NCBI RefSeq assembly: GCF_020080835.1
Contig: NC_058162.1
Coordinates: forward strand, 1,178,001-1,242,000
DNA length: 64,000 nt
Reading direction: 5' to 3'
From: Cotesia glomerata
Taxonomy: Eukaryota; Arthropoda; Insecta; Hymenoptera; Braconidae
Shown here: piece after piece, positions 33,901 to 44,700 of the stretch
Position numbering within the stretch: position 1 is the stretch's first letter
Layout of the letters: each line of letters starts with the position of its first letter
Made by a program: the position numbers and the translations under genes
Notes under the pieces: generated by a model
Database searches by the model: none
What the model saw: only the letters and a program-made list of their open reading frames with translations
Told to the model about the DNA's origin: nothing

Positions 33901-34458
33901 GTCAACTAATGATATTTTTAAAGATATAAGCTCATCCCGATGTTACACTCATTGAGACCTTTCATTTGAGTACCCACATCAATTTTTCATATATTTATAT
34001 ATATTATATATATGTATATATGAAAAATATATCAAAAATGCATGTGGGTACTCAAATAAAAGCTCTTGATGAGTGTAACATTAGAATGAGCTTATATCGT
34101 TAAATGTCTCAATAATTAAAAAAATACAGTGCAATTTAACAAAATTCATTATTTAATAAAGCAAAATTTTATATACAATTACTTAATAAATTTTTTTTCA
34201 GATTTGGGTTCAAATAACAGCGGGTACTACACGCTCCAAGCAGTTCTAACTCACAGAGGACGATCAAGCAGCAGTGGACATTATGTCGGTTGGGTTCGTC
34301 AAAAAGGAGACACTTGGTTAAAATGTGACGACGACACAGTGAGTGTCGTCACAAGTGAAGAAATCCTGAAACTTAGCGGCGGTGGTGACTGGCACTGTGC
34401 CTACGTTCTTCTCTACGGACCGAAAATTCTCGAAATTCCTATCACAGACAGCGATTAA
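30950..34458 (+). CDS. Usp14: Ubiquitin carboxyl-terminal hydrolase 14 (proteasome-associated)
   Basis: Exons 30950-30965, 31098-31276, 32075-32809, 33003-33294 and 34202-34458 give 492 residues (human USP14 494). USP14 docks on the proteasome lid and trims ubiquitin from substrates. The N-terminal ubiquitin-like domain (about residues 1-75: VKVKWGKELF, FKAQLFALTGVQPERQKVMVKG) is followed by the USP catalytic core. The Cys box GLTNLGNTCYLNATVQC has the nucleophile at Cys115, and QQQDASECW is present. The His box GRSSSSGHYVGWVRQ has His434, followed by KCDDD. All catalytic positions are retained. The first exon holds only five codons plus one base, and the ATG fits human MPLYSVTVKWG. Intron 2 carries duplicated AT-rich elements and intron 4 carries palindrome cluster F. 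AATAAA lies at 34466-34471. Confidence 0.96.
31310..32000. repeat. Duplicated miniature elements in USP14 intron 2
   Basis: An AGTTAGCTGACAGCTGTC end at 31315 is followed by an AGCCGACG element (about 31470-31662, closing ATGTCGGCTAAC). A stretch containing ATTGAAAAATTATTGAAAG and ACATGTAGAAAATTTT (about 31415-31460) reappears near 31870-31915 with the same downstream sequence. Confidence 0.6.
33360..34172 (+). repeat. Palindrome cluster F (three palindromes) in USP14 intron 4
   Basis: This is the most complete forward copy in the window: left end TATTTAGGCTGCATT at 33360, palindromes at about 33440-33630, 33680-33870 and 33920-34100, and right end TTCATTATTTAATAAAGC. The second and third monomers, including linkers, are almost identical, pointing to recent tandem amplification. 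The right end is about 30 nt from the USP14 acceptor at 34201. Confidence 0.88.
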
Positions 34459-35930
34459 TTATATTAATAAAATGCGGTAAAATTCAACCTGGAAAAAAAA
34501 ATAGTTAAAAATTACATGAAGCATTTAAAACTTGTGTTTCGCATTGAGAGAATGATATCAGTAACAATAATGATAATTATAATTGTAACTTTCTGATAAT
34601 TTGGCAAGTAATAAATTTCTTGCTGCTTTAATTAATGACTAATAATTTGTTCTTTTGTAAAATTATAATTATACATATGATATTTGAAAAAAAAAACAAA
34701 TTGTGTTTTTATTCCAGTCTTTTTAAGTCCAAAGTTGTACCTATTAATATTTGTCAATTATTTAATTTAATTTACATTGGCTAACGGCATATGCTTCAAG
34801 ACCAATTTTATCTACACGTCATACTTTAACAAGACAAACTCATATATATTAAATAAAATCCAGTCATTGGGTAGACACCGTTAACTCTAAAGATCATTTT
34901 TTATTATTATAATTTATAAAAATAATTTAATGTTCTGATTAACAAATTGAGCGAAAAAAAGTAAATTAATTTTTTTTTCTTTATATATAAATCAATTATA
35001 TGCACAATAATTTTGTTTAGGTTACAAAAATATTTTTTATTCAAACTATTGTTATTTAAAAGTGTTAAAAAAATCAGATAATTTTTTTTTTATAAGATCA
35101 AAGCGTGAAGTTCAATGTGATTTATATAAACAGTAAATTAAATTTTTAAAAATTAATCCATATTTTCAGTTTATTTTGAAATAAATTCATGTAATATGTA
35201 TGTAAAGAAACAAACAGCTGATAAAAGAGCTTTTGTAGGTCATTAGTGATGTTTACTGACCAAAAGTAGCCAATATTATTAATGACACCGAAGCTAACAG
35301 ACATTAAAAATTTTTTTATAATTTTATAATTAAATTTTATTTTGATTAATTTTTTATCAGTAATAATACTCATTAATTTTTTAAATATATAAGAAGTAAT
35401 CTAAAGGAAGAATATATTTATTATTTACTAAATTTTTCATATAAAAAAAATTATCTTCGATTATTTCTTCTAAAAAAATAAATTTTAAGAAGGGTTTACA
35501 TTTTTTCTCTCTCTCGCCCTCTATTGGACAAACGAAAGTATCTCTGTCATACTTGTACAACAAATGGAATTTTAAAACGCATTTTATGCATAAATAAATG
35601 AAAATTTTCCAAAAAAGCGCTTGGCCCTTCGATAGATAATTTAATTATCTATCGAAGAGCGAAGCGTTTTTTTTCGAAATTTTATCACATACATGAGAAA
35701 AACTATAAACCGCTCTTGATAAAATATTCTTCAAATATAGACTGTCTATGACAGATTATGATTTATAATATGTAACTTTAGTGACGTTTTTAAATCTGAA
35801 TATAAATTCTTATCAATTGTTACCTAATACTTGGATTTATAACGCATTAATATTAATCATATTTTTCTTTATAGTTATATAAATAGAGAATAAATAAAAT
35901 TAGCAGCAGTTCTTTGGTAAATTCGCTGCA
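34459..35930. other. Intergenic region between USP14 and DCXR
   Basis: AT-rich sequence. The minus-strand open frames at 35146-35373 and 35381-35563 have no family resemblance. A perfect 12-bp-stem hairpin lies at 35628-35656. The last 100 bases hold the presumed DCXR 5' UTR. Confidence 0.4.
35628..35656. repeat. Perfect hairpin TTCGATAGATAA with extended arms
   Basis: TTCGATAGATAA and TTATCTATCGAA flank TTTAA. Outside the core, AAAAAAGCGCTT and AAGCGTTTTTTTT continue as an imperfect inverted pair from about 35611 to 35673. Probably a small foldback element. Confidence 0.7.
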
Positions 35931-38872
35931 ATGAATATTTCATTTAAGAGTAAACGTATTTTAATCACAGGTGCTGGACAAGGTAAATATAAAATATAAA
36001 TTAAATAATAAAAATTTTTATTTTAATCCTTATGTTTAGGTTTAAAAAAATTGCATTTTTTATTTTTTTGACCTTCTAAAAATAGAGTTAAAAAAAAATT
36101 TTTTAACTTCCCGCTAAGAAAATTGTAAATTTTCAAAAATCGGGAAGTTATAGTTTTCACCCCGTTTTTCGAAAATCGAGTTTTCATCAGATCTCGACGT
36201 TTTGAGGTCCTAGGAAGCTTTCCTGACTATTTCCGCGGTGACGTCACCGAGTCTGTGTGTGTGTGTGTATGTAAATCTCGCATAACTTTTGAACGGATCA
36301 TCCAATTCGATCGAAATAAGCGGCGTTCTGAAGAGTTTCTTTGCCCCTAGAATTCTGATACTAATTTTTAGAATTTGAGTCGATCAATTTTGAGAAATCT
36401 CAAAAATAAAATTTCCAAAAATTGTTTTTTTTGAAATATCTTTTAAATGGCTGAACCGATCAATTCCAAAAACTAATCAGCTCTTAGCCTCAAAAAACCA
36501 CGTCGATTGCCACCAGCCCGGTCAAAATCGGTTGATTGGTTCGTGAGATATCGTTGTCGAAAAAAATTGAAAAAAATGTTTTTTTTCAGAATTTCTATGA
36601 AATTTTCAGTCTGACCAATTTACGTTTAAATATTTTTTAAAGAACTCAAAAAACTGCGTTGAAAGCCGTAAACCGCGAGCCGTAAATCGGTTAATTCATT
36701 CAAAAGTTATTGCGGTTTGAAAATTCAAAAAATAGTGTTCTATAAAACTTCCATTAGTCTTTTGAGCTCAAAGAGCTCAAAAGCACAGAACAGCGATGTT
36801 TTGAGCTCGGAGAGCTCAAACTTATACGAATATTATATTTTTGAGCTCAAAGAGCTTAAAAAATAAGTGAATTGTTGAGCACTTAGGTATGGAGGTAGCG
36901 GGAAGTTGCAGGGATGGCCTTTAGGGTCAACCGTTTTCCTAATTTTTTTTTAAATAATTATTTATTAGAAAAAATTATAAAATGTCTCTCAATTTCAATG
37001 TAATTAATTATTAATATTACTAATTTTATAAAACTAATGATAAATAAATTTAAATCAAGGTATCGGCAGAGAATTAGCTCTGCGCTTGTCAAAGTTCAAC
37101 GGAACAGTAATCGCCTTGTCAAAAACAGCGTCCAACTTGGACTCTTTAAAAAAAGAAGATCCAACAATTGAGACAGTTGCGGTGGACCTCGCAGACTGGG
37201 AAGCGACAAGAAATGCTGTGAAAAAGGTCTTACCAATCGACATGCTCGTCAATAATGCAGGAGTAGCTTGTCTTGCGCCATTTTTGCAGCAAACAGAACA
37301 ACACTTTGACCTGACGATGACTATTAACGTTAAATCAATGTTCAATGTGTCTCAAGTGGTAGCAGAAGACTTGATCAAGAGGAAAGCCTCTGGAAGTATT
37401 GTTAATGTTTCTTCTCAAGCGAGCCATGCTGCTCTTAAAGATCATGCAGTTTATTGCGCGTCTAAAGGAGCTGTTGATATGTTGACCAAGTAATGAATTT
37501 TGTTAAATTGCACTGTACTTTCTTAACTACTGACCTTTTTAAAGATATAAACTCATCCTGATAATACACTCTTCAAGAGCTTTCATTTGAGTACCCACAT
37601 GCATTTTTAGTATATTTTTCATATATACATATACATAATATATATAAATATATGAAAAATTGATGTGGGTACTCAAATGAAAGGTCTCGATGAGTGTAAT
37701 GTCGGGGTGAGCTTATATCTTTAAAAATGTCAATATTTCAAAAGATATTTGTTAAATTGCACTGTACTTTCTTAACTATTGACCTTTTTAAAGATATTAG
37801 CTCATCCTGATGTTACACTCATCAAGAGCTTTCATTTGAGTACCCACATGCATTTTTGATATATTTTTCATATATACATTTATATAGTATACATAAATAT
37901 ATGAAATATATGAAAAATTGATGTGGGTACTCAAATGAAAGGTCTCGATGAGTGTAACATCGGGATGAGCTTATATCTTTAAAAATGTCAATATTTCAAA
38001 AGATATTTGTTAAATTGCACTGTACTTTCTTAATTATTGACTTTTTTAATGATATAAGCTCATCACGATGTTACACTCATCAAGAGCTTTCATTTGAGTA
38101 CCCACATGCATTTTTGATATATTTTTCATATATACATATATATAGTATACATAAATATATGAAAAATTGATGTGGGTATTCAAATGAAAGGTCTCGATGA
38201 GTGTAACATCGGGATGAACTTATATCTTTTAAAATGTCAATAGTTCACAAGATACAAGGTCATTTCTATCCCGAAGACAAAATTTTTCTTATTCTCTTAA
38301 TAATATAGATAATATAAAAAAAAAATCTAGAAATCTGAAAATTTCTTCAATTTATAATTATAAAACCTAAAAATTTTTTCAGAACAATGGCTTTAGAATT
38401 AGGCCCTCACAATATTCGTGTAAACGCAGTCAATCCAACAGTAGTTTTGACAGCGATGGGAAAATTAGGATGGGGAGATCCAGAAAAAGCTCGCAGTATG
38501 ACAGAAAAAATACCACTAGGACGTTTTGCCGGTAAGAAATTGTACTATGTATTTTAAAATCATCCCCTTGTAAATAATTATTCACTCACATAGACATAAA
38601 AATTATATCATTAATTTTTTTTTTTTTTTTTTTCACGCCTGGAACTCACACCCTAGATAATAAATTGTATATAATCCAATGGTCATTATCATTAATCATT
38701 AACCATACATACATTTTGTATTCTTAAATTTACAACTAATACATTTAAAATTTGACGATATATTACAGAGGTTGACGAAGTTATAGACCCAATTGTTTAC
38801 CTACTAAGTGATCGCAGTTCAATGATTAACGGCGTTGCATTGCCCATCGACGGCGGATTTCTCGCAACATAA
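35931..38872 (+). CDS. DCXR: L-xylulose reductase / dicarbonyl reductase, SDR family
   Basis: Exons 35931-35982, 37060-37489, 38383-38531 and 38769-38872 give exactly 244 residues, the length of human DCXR. This short-chain dehydrogenase uses NADPH to reduce L-xylulose and alpha-dicarbonyls. The cofactor loop TGAGQGIGR starts at residue 13. NNAG, NVSSQAS (catalytic Ser) and YCASKGA (Tyr and Lys near residues 149 and 153) complete the active site. The C-terminal GVALPIDGGFLAT matches the family. The conserved VDLADWEAT and TMALELGPHNIRVNAVNPT segments favour DCXR over other SDRs such as mouse-type carbonyl reductase 2, its nearest relative. Exon 2 ends ACC AA|gtaatg; the apparent stop just after it is intronic. 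Intron 1 contains a transposon-like element and intron 2 palindrome cluster G. AATAAA lies at 38965-38970. Confidence 0.94.
36105..36907. mobile_element. Non-autonomous element with AACTTCCCGCT terminal inverted repeats
   Basis: The left terminus AACTTCCCGCT at 36105-36115 is matched by AGCGGGAAGTT at 36897-36907. A subterminal CGGGAAGTT copy lies near 36142. The interior (about 800 bp) has no long open frame. It includes a TGTG microsatellite near 36257, the motif CGCATAACTTTTGAACGG, and three GAGCTC-centred palindromes (TTTTGAGCTCAAAGAGCTC and variants) between about 36756 and 36860. It sits in DCXR intron 1. Target-site duplication is not obvious. Confidence 0.65.
37502..38267 (-). repeat. 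Palindrome cluster G (three palindromes) in DCXR intron 2
   Basis: It starts with TGTTAAATTGCACTGTAC about 12 nt after the exon 2 donor. Palindromes lie at about 37540-37725, 37790-37980 and 38050-38235. It ends with CAAGATACAAGGTCATTTC and lacks the terminal CAGCCTAAATA. It is in reverse orientation, antisense to DCXR. Confidence 0.86.
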
Positions 38873-41715
38873 AACAAACAATTATCAACTAAGTACATTA
38901 TTTTTTTTTCCTTTTTCATATTTTAATTTTTTTTTTCAATTTATCAGAATATTATTATAATAATAATAAATAATAAATTTAAAAAATATTTCTCCCCAAT
39001 TAATCTTTCGTACCGAAAAAAGCAATTATTTACATTAACATACAACACATTCTCACATTAAAATTACTTAATTAATAATTTTCAGTAAAACGTCATGGAA
39101 ATAATATAATTTTTTCAGGCATATTTCACGCATTAATAACAATTTTTTAGCGACAATTACAAGCGTTGCCTGATTTAAAATTACTATAAAATAATGGAGA
39201 GAAAATATTTTTTTTTAATATATAAAAATTATTAATCCTTTAAAAAAAGCTAACGTGCGTTAATATTTAGCTTTTGTTATTTTTTTATACTTAGCTTATA
39301 TTAAGGTCTTATATTGATTATATTTAATTAATAAGTTGTATATGATATATACAAATTGTTTGATTCGTTACACAATTATTACCATTACCACTTTAAAATT
39401 AATCGCCAAATAATTGCTTCTATAAATTTTACTAGGCCGTTAATTTAACAAAATTTAATTAATTAATTTTTTTCTACAATAAAAAATGGAAAAAATTAGC
39501 TGTTTAATAATTTTTTAAAAGTTATCTAATAATTAATTAATTAAACAAAATTTAATTAATTAATTTTTTAAAAATTATTTAATAATTAATTAATTTAACA
39601 AAATTTAATTATTTAATTAATTTTTTTCTACAATAAAAAATGGAAAAAATTAACTGGTTAATAATTTTTTAAAGTTATTTAATAATTAATTAAGGATTAA
39701 TTAATTATTAAAAAATGTTATAAAAAATTATTTACATTTAACAAAGTGCCGGTCACACCAAAATTTAATCAAGGCTTTTTTTTGGATTAAATAATTAAAT
39801 TAAGGTCAGTCAATTTGAAGGTCTACATTAATTTCTGGAAAAATACAAGGAATTATACTGGCAGTGTAATGTACATCTTGTTAGTTAAAATTTAAAACAA
39901 TTGGCCTGTAAAAAAAATTATAATTAAAAAATAAACTTAAATAATAATTATTATTAATAGTAAAAATTTATTTTTTAATTAAATTTTATTGCTACAGATT
40001 TTTTTTTCAATCTAATCCAGACTTATCTTTAAATTATAATATTTAAATCGTTGAAATTTATTTTCACTGTATTAAATTGCCGATAATACTAAAAATTAAT
40101 TGTATCTAAAATATATATTTTAGATTTATAGTAATTATAATTCAGCTAGCATAAAAATGTTCTGTTATGTCTTATATCAAAGATAATAATTTAAAAAATT
40201 ATTTTATCGCTTAGATTTGATTTAACTATCCATTATAAAGAATATTATTTATTATTATTATAGTTAATATATATTTAAATTATGTGTTTAATCTCGGGGA
40301 AACCGGCACAAATATTCCAGTAAACGATAATTGGCATTAAATACAATAATTATTTTATTAGCGGCGTTATTTAAAACCAAAAAGTCAAAATTTATCTACT
40401 TAGAAAAATCACTTCTTATATTTATACATTTTATAATTTATCACGATTCTTAATTTTTTTTTTTTTTTTTTATTAAATGTACTAATTTTTTACAAATTCA
40501 AAAAACATGATAAATAATTTAGCGACTATTTTTCTCTAAATTTAAAAAATAAAATTTTTTTTGCCATTTCAGAAATGAGAGCTTGTCACTTGGTCAAAAA
40601 ATATTTCAGTCGTCAAGTTCTCGTATATTTTAGTGGAATAAAAAAAATTACAAGATAATTGCTCCTAACACTTCTCAGATTTTAAACTTTAAGGTAATAT
40701 TCTTATTTAGAAGCATAAAATTTCAGGTAATTTTTTGTGTCGTAAAAAAAAGGCAATCAATATTTCTACTATCCATTTTTTTAAAAGTTTTTTATTAACA
40801 TTATAAGAATACAGAAAAAAATAAAAAAAGTTAAAAATTCTAAAATTTTAAACTTTTTTTTATTTTTTCCTATATTCTTACGAATAATACTAAAATTAGC
40901 CGACAAATTAGAACAAAAAAAAATATTTTTAAAAAATTGCACTTACAGTTTTTAAAGTTTTTTTCAAATGAAAATTTTTTTTGTAATCATTTTTTTAATA
41001 AAAAAAAATCTTAAAAATTTTTAAAAGTCGGCTAACTTAATTTTCATTTATTACGATGTTAATAAATAATGAAACTTAGCCGTCAGCTGTCAATTTTAAA
41101 AATTTTTATAACAAATCAAATACAATGAAAAAATTTTTACTTATAATTTTTATTAATTTCCACATGTGGAATTTTTTAATTACATTTTTTTAATTATAAT
41201 TTAATTACTATAAGATTGTAAAAAAATTATAAAAAAATGGGTAGTAAAAATATTGATTGCCTTTTTTTACGGGACTTAAAAAATTACCAGAAATTTCATG
41301 CTTCTAAACCAGAATACCCCCTTAAGACAAAAAAAAATTAAGTAAAAAAAAAAGGTACAAAACAAGACACGCCAAAAGCTTAGTACAAATAATTAAGAAT
41401 CTTGTGACATGAAATGTGATAATAATAATGCTATAATTAAATCATTAACTTAATAGACTCACAATTAAATCTTACAATCATTCAGCCGTAATTAATCAAT
41501 AAGTATAACAAAAAATTATAAATAGATAGAGCCGGGGAGAAAATGTCGAACCTCAACGAAGGTAATTTTAATTATTATAAATAATTCTAAGCTAATAAAT
41601 TTAATAAAATCGATAGTTGATGTTGAAAATTATTTACGAGGTTGACGAGCACCAGCTGTTGCAGAAGACAAGCCTCGGGTTTTACTTGTTTGTGATTTAA
41701 CTTGTTTTTGTTGGC
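38873..41715. other. Convergent intergenic region between DCXR and doubletime
   Basis: Very AT-rich. A TTAATTAATTA-rich patch spans 39450-39720. Around 40880-41230 an AGCCGAC-type element (ATTAGCCGACAAAT to AAGTCGGCTAAC) abuts an AGCCGTCAGCTGTC-type element. No exon is recognised. The 3' UTRs of both flanking genes must lie here. Confidence 0.45.
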
Positions 41716-44700
41716 TTATTTGTTGTGTTGAACGTTTGCCCGCTTGACCACCTGGGTTGGTGGAGCCATTGCCATCACATTGGCGCTTCCAAAACAAAAC
41801 ATACACAAACAGCAACATTAAGCGAGTTACTGCTGACAAATACTTTACAACAAGTATTAAGTACTTTAATTTAAAAGAGACTTAATAATTATAATTAATT
41901 ATTAAAAAGCTAATATAAGCTTTACAAATTTGCTTAAATTAGGTCTATGTCTCTTAAGCAAGCACTGTATCACCCCACGTGTTTTTTTTTTTTTTTTTTC
42001 ATCAACGAGAGCTTAATTTAGAATCTTAATTTTAATTATAATTTAAATATTTATTGTGTAAAGATAAAATAAAAGTCATGTCGCATCAATCCTCTCGTTC
42101 TAGAGTCTTGTATACCATGGCATGGCATAGTGTTAATTTAGCTTCTTTCACTTCGGTGACTGCATGTCAATTAATATTCGTCCATCGTGTCTACGCGATT
42201 TCCTTTTTTACATGACTGTAGATCGTTTACCTGTAATCAACGGAAACAAATAAAAAAATAAAAAAAAAAAAAAAAAAAAAAAAAACATTTATGTACTGTC
42301 TAACATGCATCACGGTTTTATTATTTTCAATCACTATTCTAATAGATAAGACTCGTTTACCCGAGGAGAACCATGCCACGGTATAGCGACCCATTTAAAT
42401 TAAACTACGTGAAAAGTGCAATGGATGTTTTTTATGATTTATGATCTAAGGTCAGTGATGAGATGATTAGTGTTCGAGTGCAACCTTAACCATTTCTAGT
42501 GACTAATGCCAAAAGGGCGTATTCCTACAGCAAAAAAAAATTTTTTTGCCAATTAACTCGACATTGTTTAAAACGTAAAAATCAGTAAAAAAAATTTTTT
42601 TTGAAATATTAATGCAAAAAGGGAGTGTTTTAAAGGTATAAGATCTTTTGGCTTTGAAAAAAATGTTGCTATAAAATAAATTATGTTTTTTATTACAAAA
42701 AATGGTAATAATGCTACATTAATAAAGCAATATTATAATAAGTATGAGAAATTAATTAAACTACAAAAAGAAGCAAAATAGTCAATGAAAAAAAATTTTT
42801 TTTATCTTTATAAAATGGTAAAAACATTTTTTGACTTTATTTAGAATTCTTAAACATTAAAAAATTTTTTTTTATTAAAATGACTAAATTTTTTAATTTT
42901 TAAAGTTAAAAGGGCGTATGAAAAAAAATTTAGTTTTTTATTACAATACAAGATAATAATGCTACATCAATGAAGCTATATCATAATAAATATGAAAAAT
43001 TAATTAAACTACAAAACGGGGCAAAATGGTCAACGAAAAAAATTTTTTTTTAATTTTTATAAAATGGTAAAAACATTTTTTATTTGGCTTTATTTAAAAT
43101 TCTCAAATTTTTTTTTATTTAGATCACAAAATTTTGAAGTTTCTTAAAGTCAAAAGAAGGTATAAAAAAAATTATGTTTTTTATTACAAAAAATGAAAAT
43201 AATTTTACATCGATGAAGCAATATTATAATGAATATGAAAATTTAATTAAACTACAAAAAGGGACAAAATGGTCACCGAAAAAAAACTTTTTTTTATTTA
43301 GATCACTAAATTTTTAAGTTTCTACAACTAAAAGGGCGTATAATTTAAGACACTTTTTACAGAATGGCAATAAAAAATTTTTTTACATCCTATTGGCATT
43401 TGTCACGCGATTTAATTAATACTAATACTTAAAAAACCAAAAAAAATACAACTCACTTGGGTTTTGGCTGCATCTCAGCAGCAGCTGCTGCTGTGTTACG
43501 GTGTAATCTTATGCTGACCCGCCGTTTTTCATGTCCATCCGTACCGCTCGCTGAAAGAGATCACCAAGATAAAACAAAACTCTCAATTTACATCTAATTA
43601 ATTATTTATCAAGGATTTTAATTAAAATTAATTAATAATTTTATTATTTTTATATTATATAAATAGTAACAAATAATAATAATAATTATTGCGTATTTGG
43701 GTTCAATGCAATTTTTTCATGCTATTGGTCCAAGTTTAGGAGCCAATAAATCCTCTGACAGCTACACTCATTTAAATAACTATTTATTATTAAATAAATT
43801 TTTATTCAATCTTTAAGACACTTGCCTTTGCACGTGCATTTTTTTTTTTTTTTTTTTTTAACAATTGTAAAACATGCAAACAAAATAAAAAAGCAGAAAC
43901 TTCTTTTCAACACGGGATCAAGAATATTTAAAAATACCCACCACAGTGCCCTAATATTTATATTTATAAATAATTATAATCACTTTTCTTAAAACGAAAT
44001 AATCAATTAATAAAAATAATAATATATATCTATTAAATTAATTTAAATTAATTTATAGGATATCTTTCGCGCTTGGCCGTTCAAATGGAAAAGAAGAAAT
44101 AAAAATTAAGAATTTTTATAAAAAAAATGAATGAAAATTAATGACTGTAATATTATAAAAAATTACCCGACTTTTTACTATTTTATTATTTCAATAAAAT
44201 TAAAAAAAAAAAAAAAAAACAAGCCGTGGTTTTTCCATTCAAGCCAAGTGAGAAAAATTTTGACCAGGATATTTGAAATTAAAAAAAAAAAAAAAAAAAA
44301 AAAATTGGAGTAAAGTGAGATAAATAAAAAAACAAACCAGTCCTTGAATGGAAAAACATTTATTTCTACCTTCTTTTAATCATCCTTAAAAAACAGTCAT
44401 TTTACATAGATGATATGAAGACGATGAATAAATGGGCAAAATAAAGACGAAAGAAACACGTTTTTTTTTTTTATGAGAAGAAAAGCTGGAGGCTTTTTTT
44501 TTTAAATCAATTTACCTGAGTGTTAATTTTATTTTCTGACATTGGTTTAAATAATTAAAGCGTCAATAATTACAGCTATTGTCCTCCAGCCAGCTCCACT
44601 CATTTGATTATACAATTAATGAACTTATTAAATGTGAGTGATAATAAGACATGGATATTAATTATTTTTTTTTTTTTTTTTATAGTAAGTAGTTGATTAA

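Noticed and set aside
41630..41839. 69-codon minus-strand frame at the doubletime 3' end
   Set aside because: It overlaps the last doubletime exon in a different frame; only the frame ending at 41716 fits the phase-2 junction from the previous exon.
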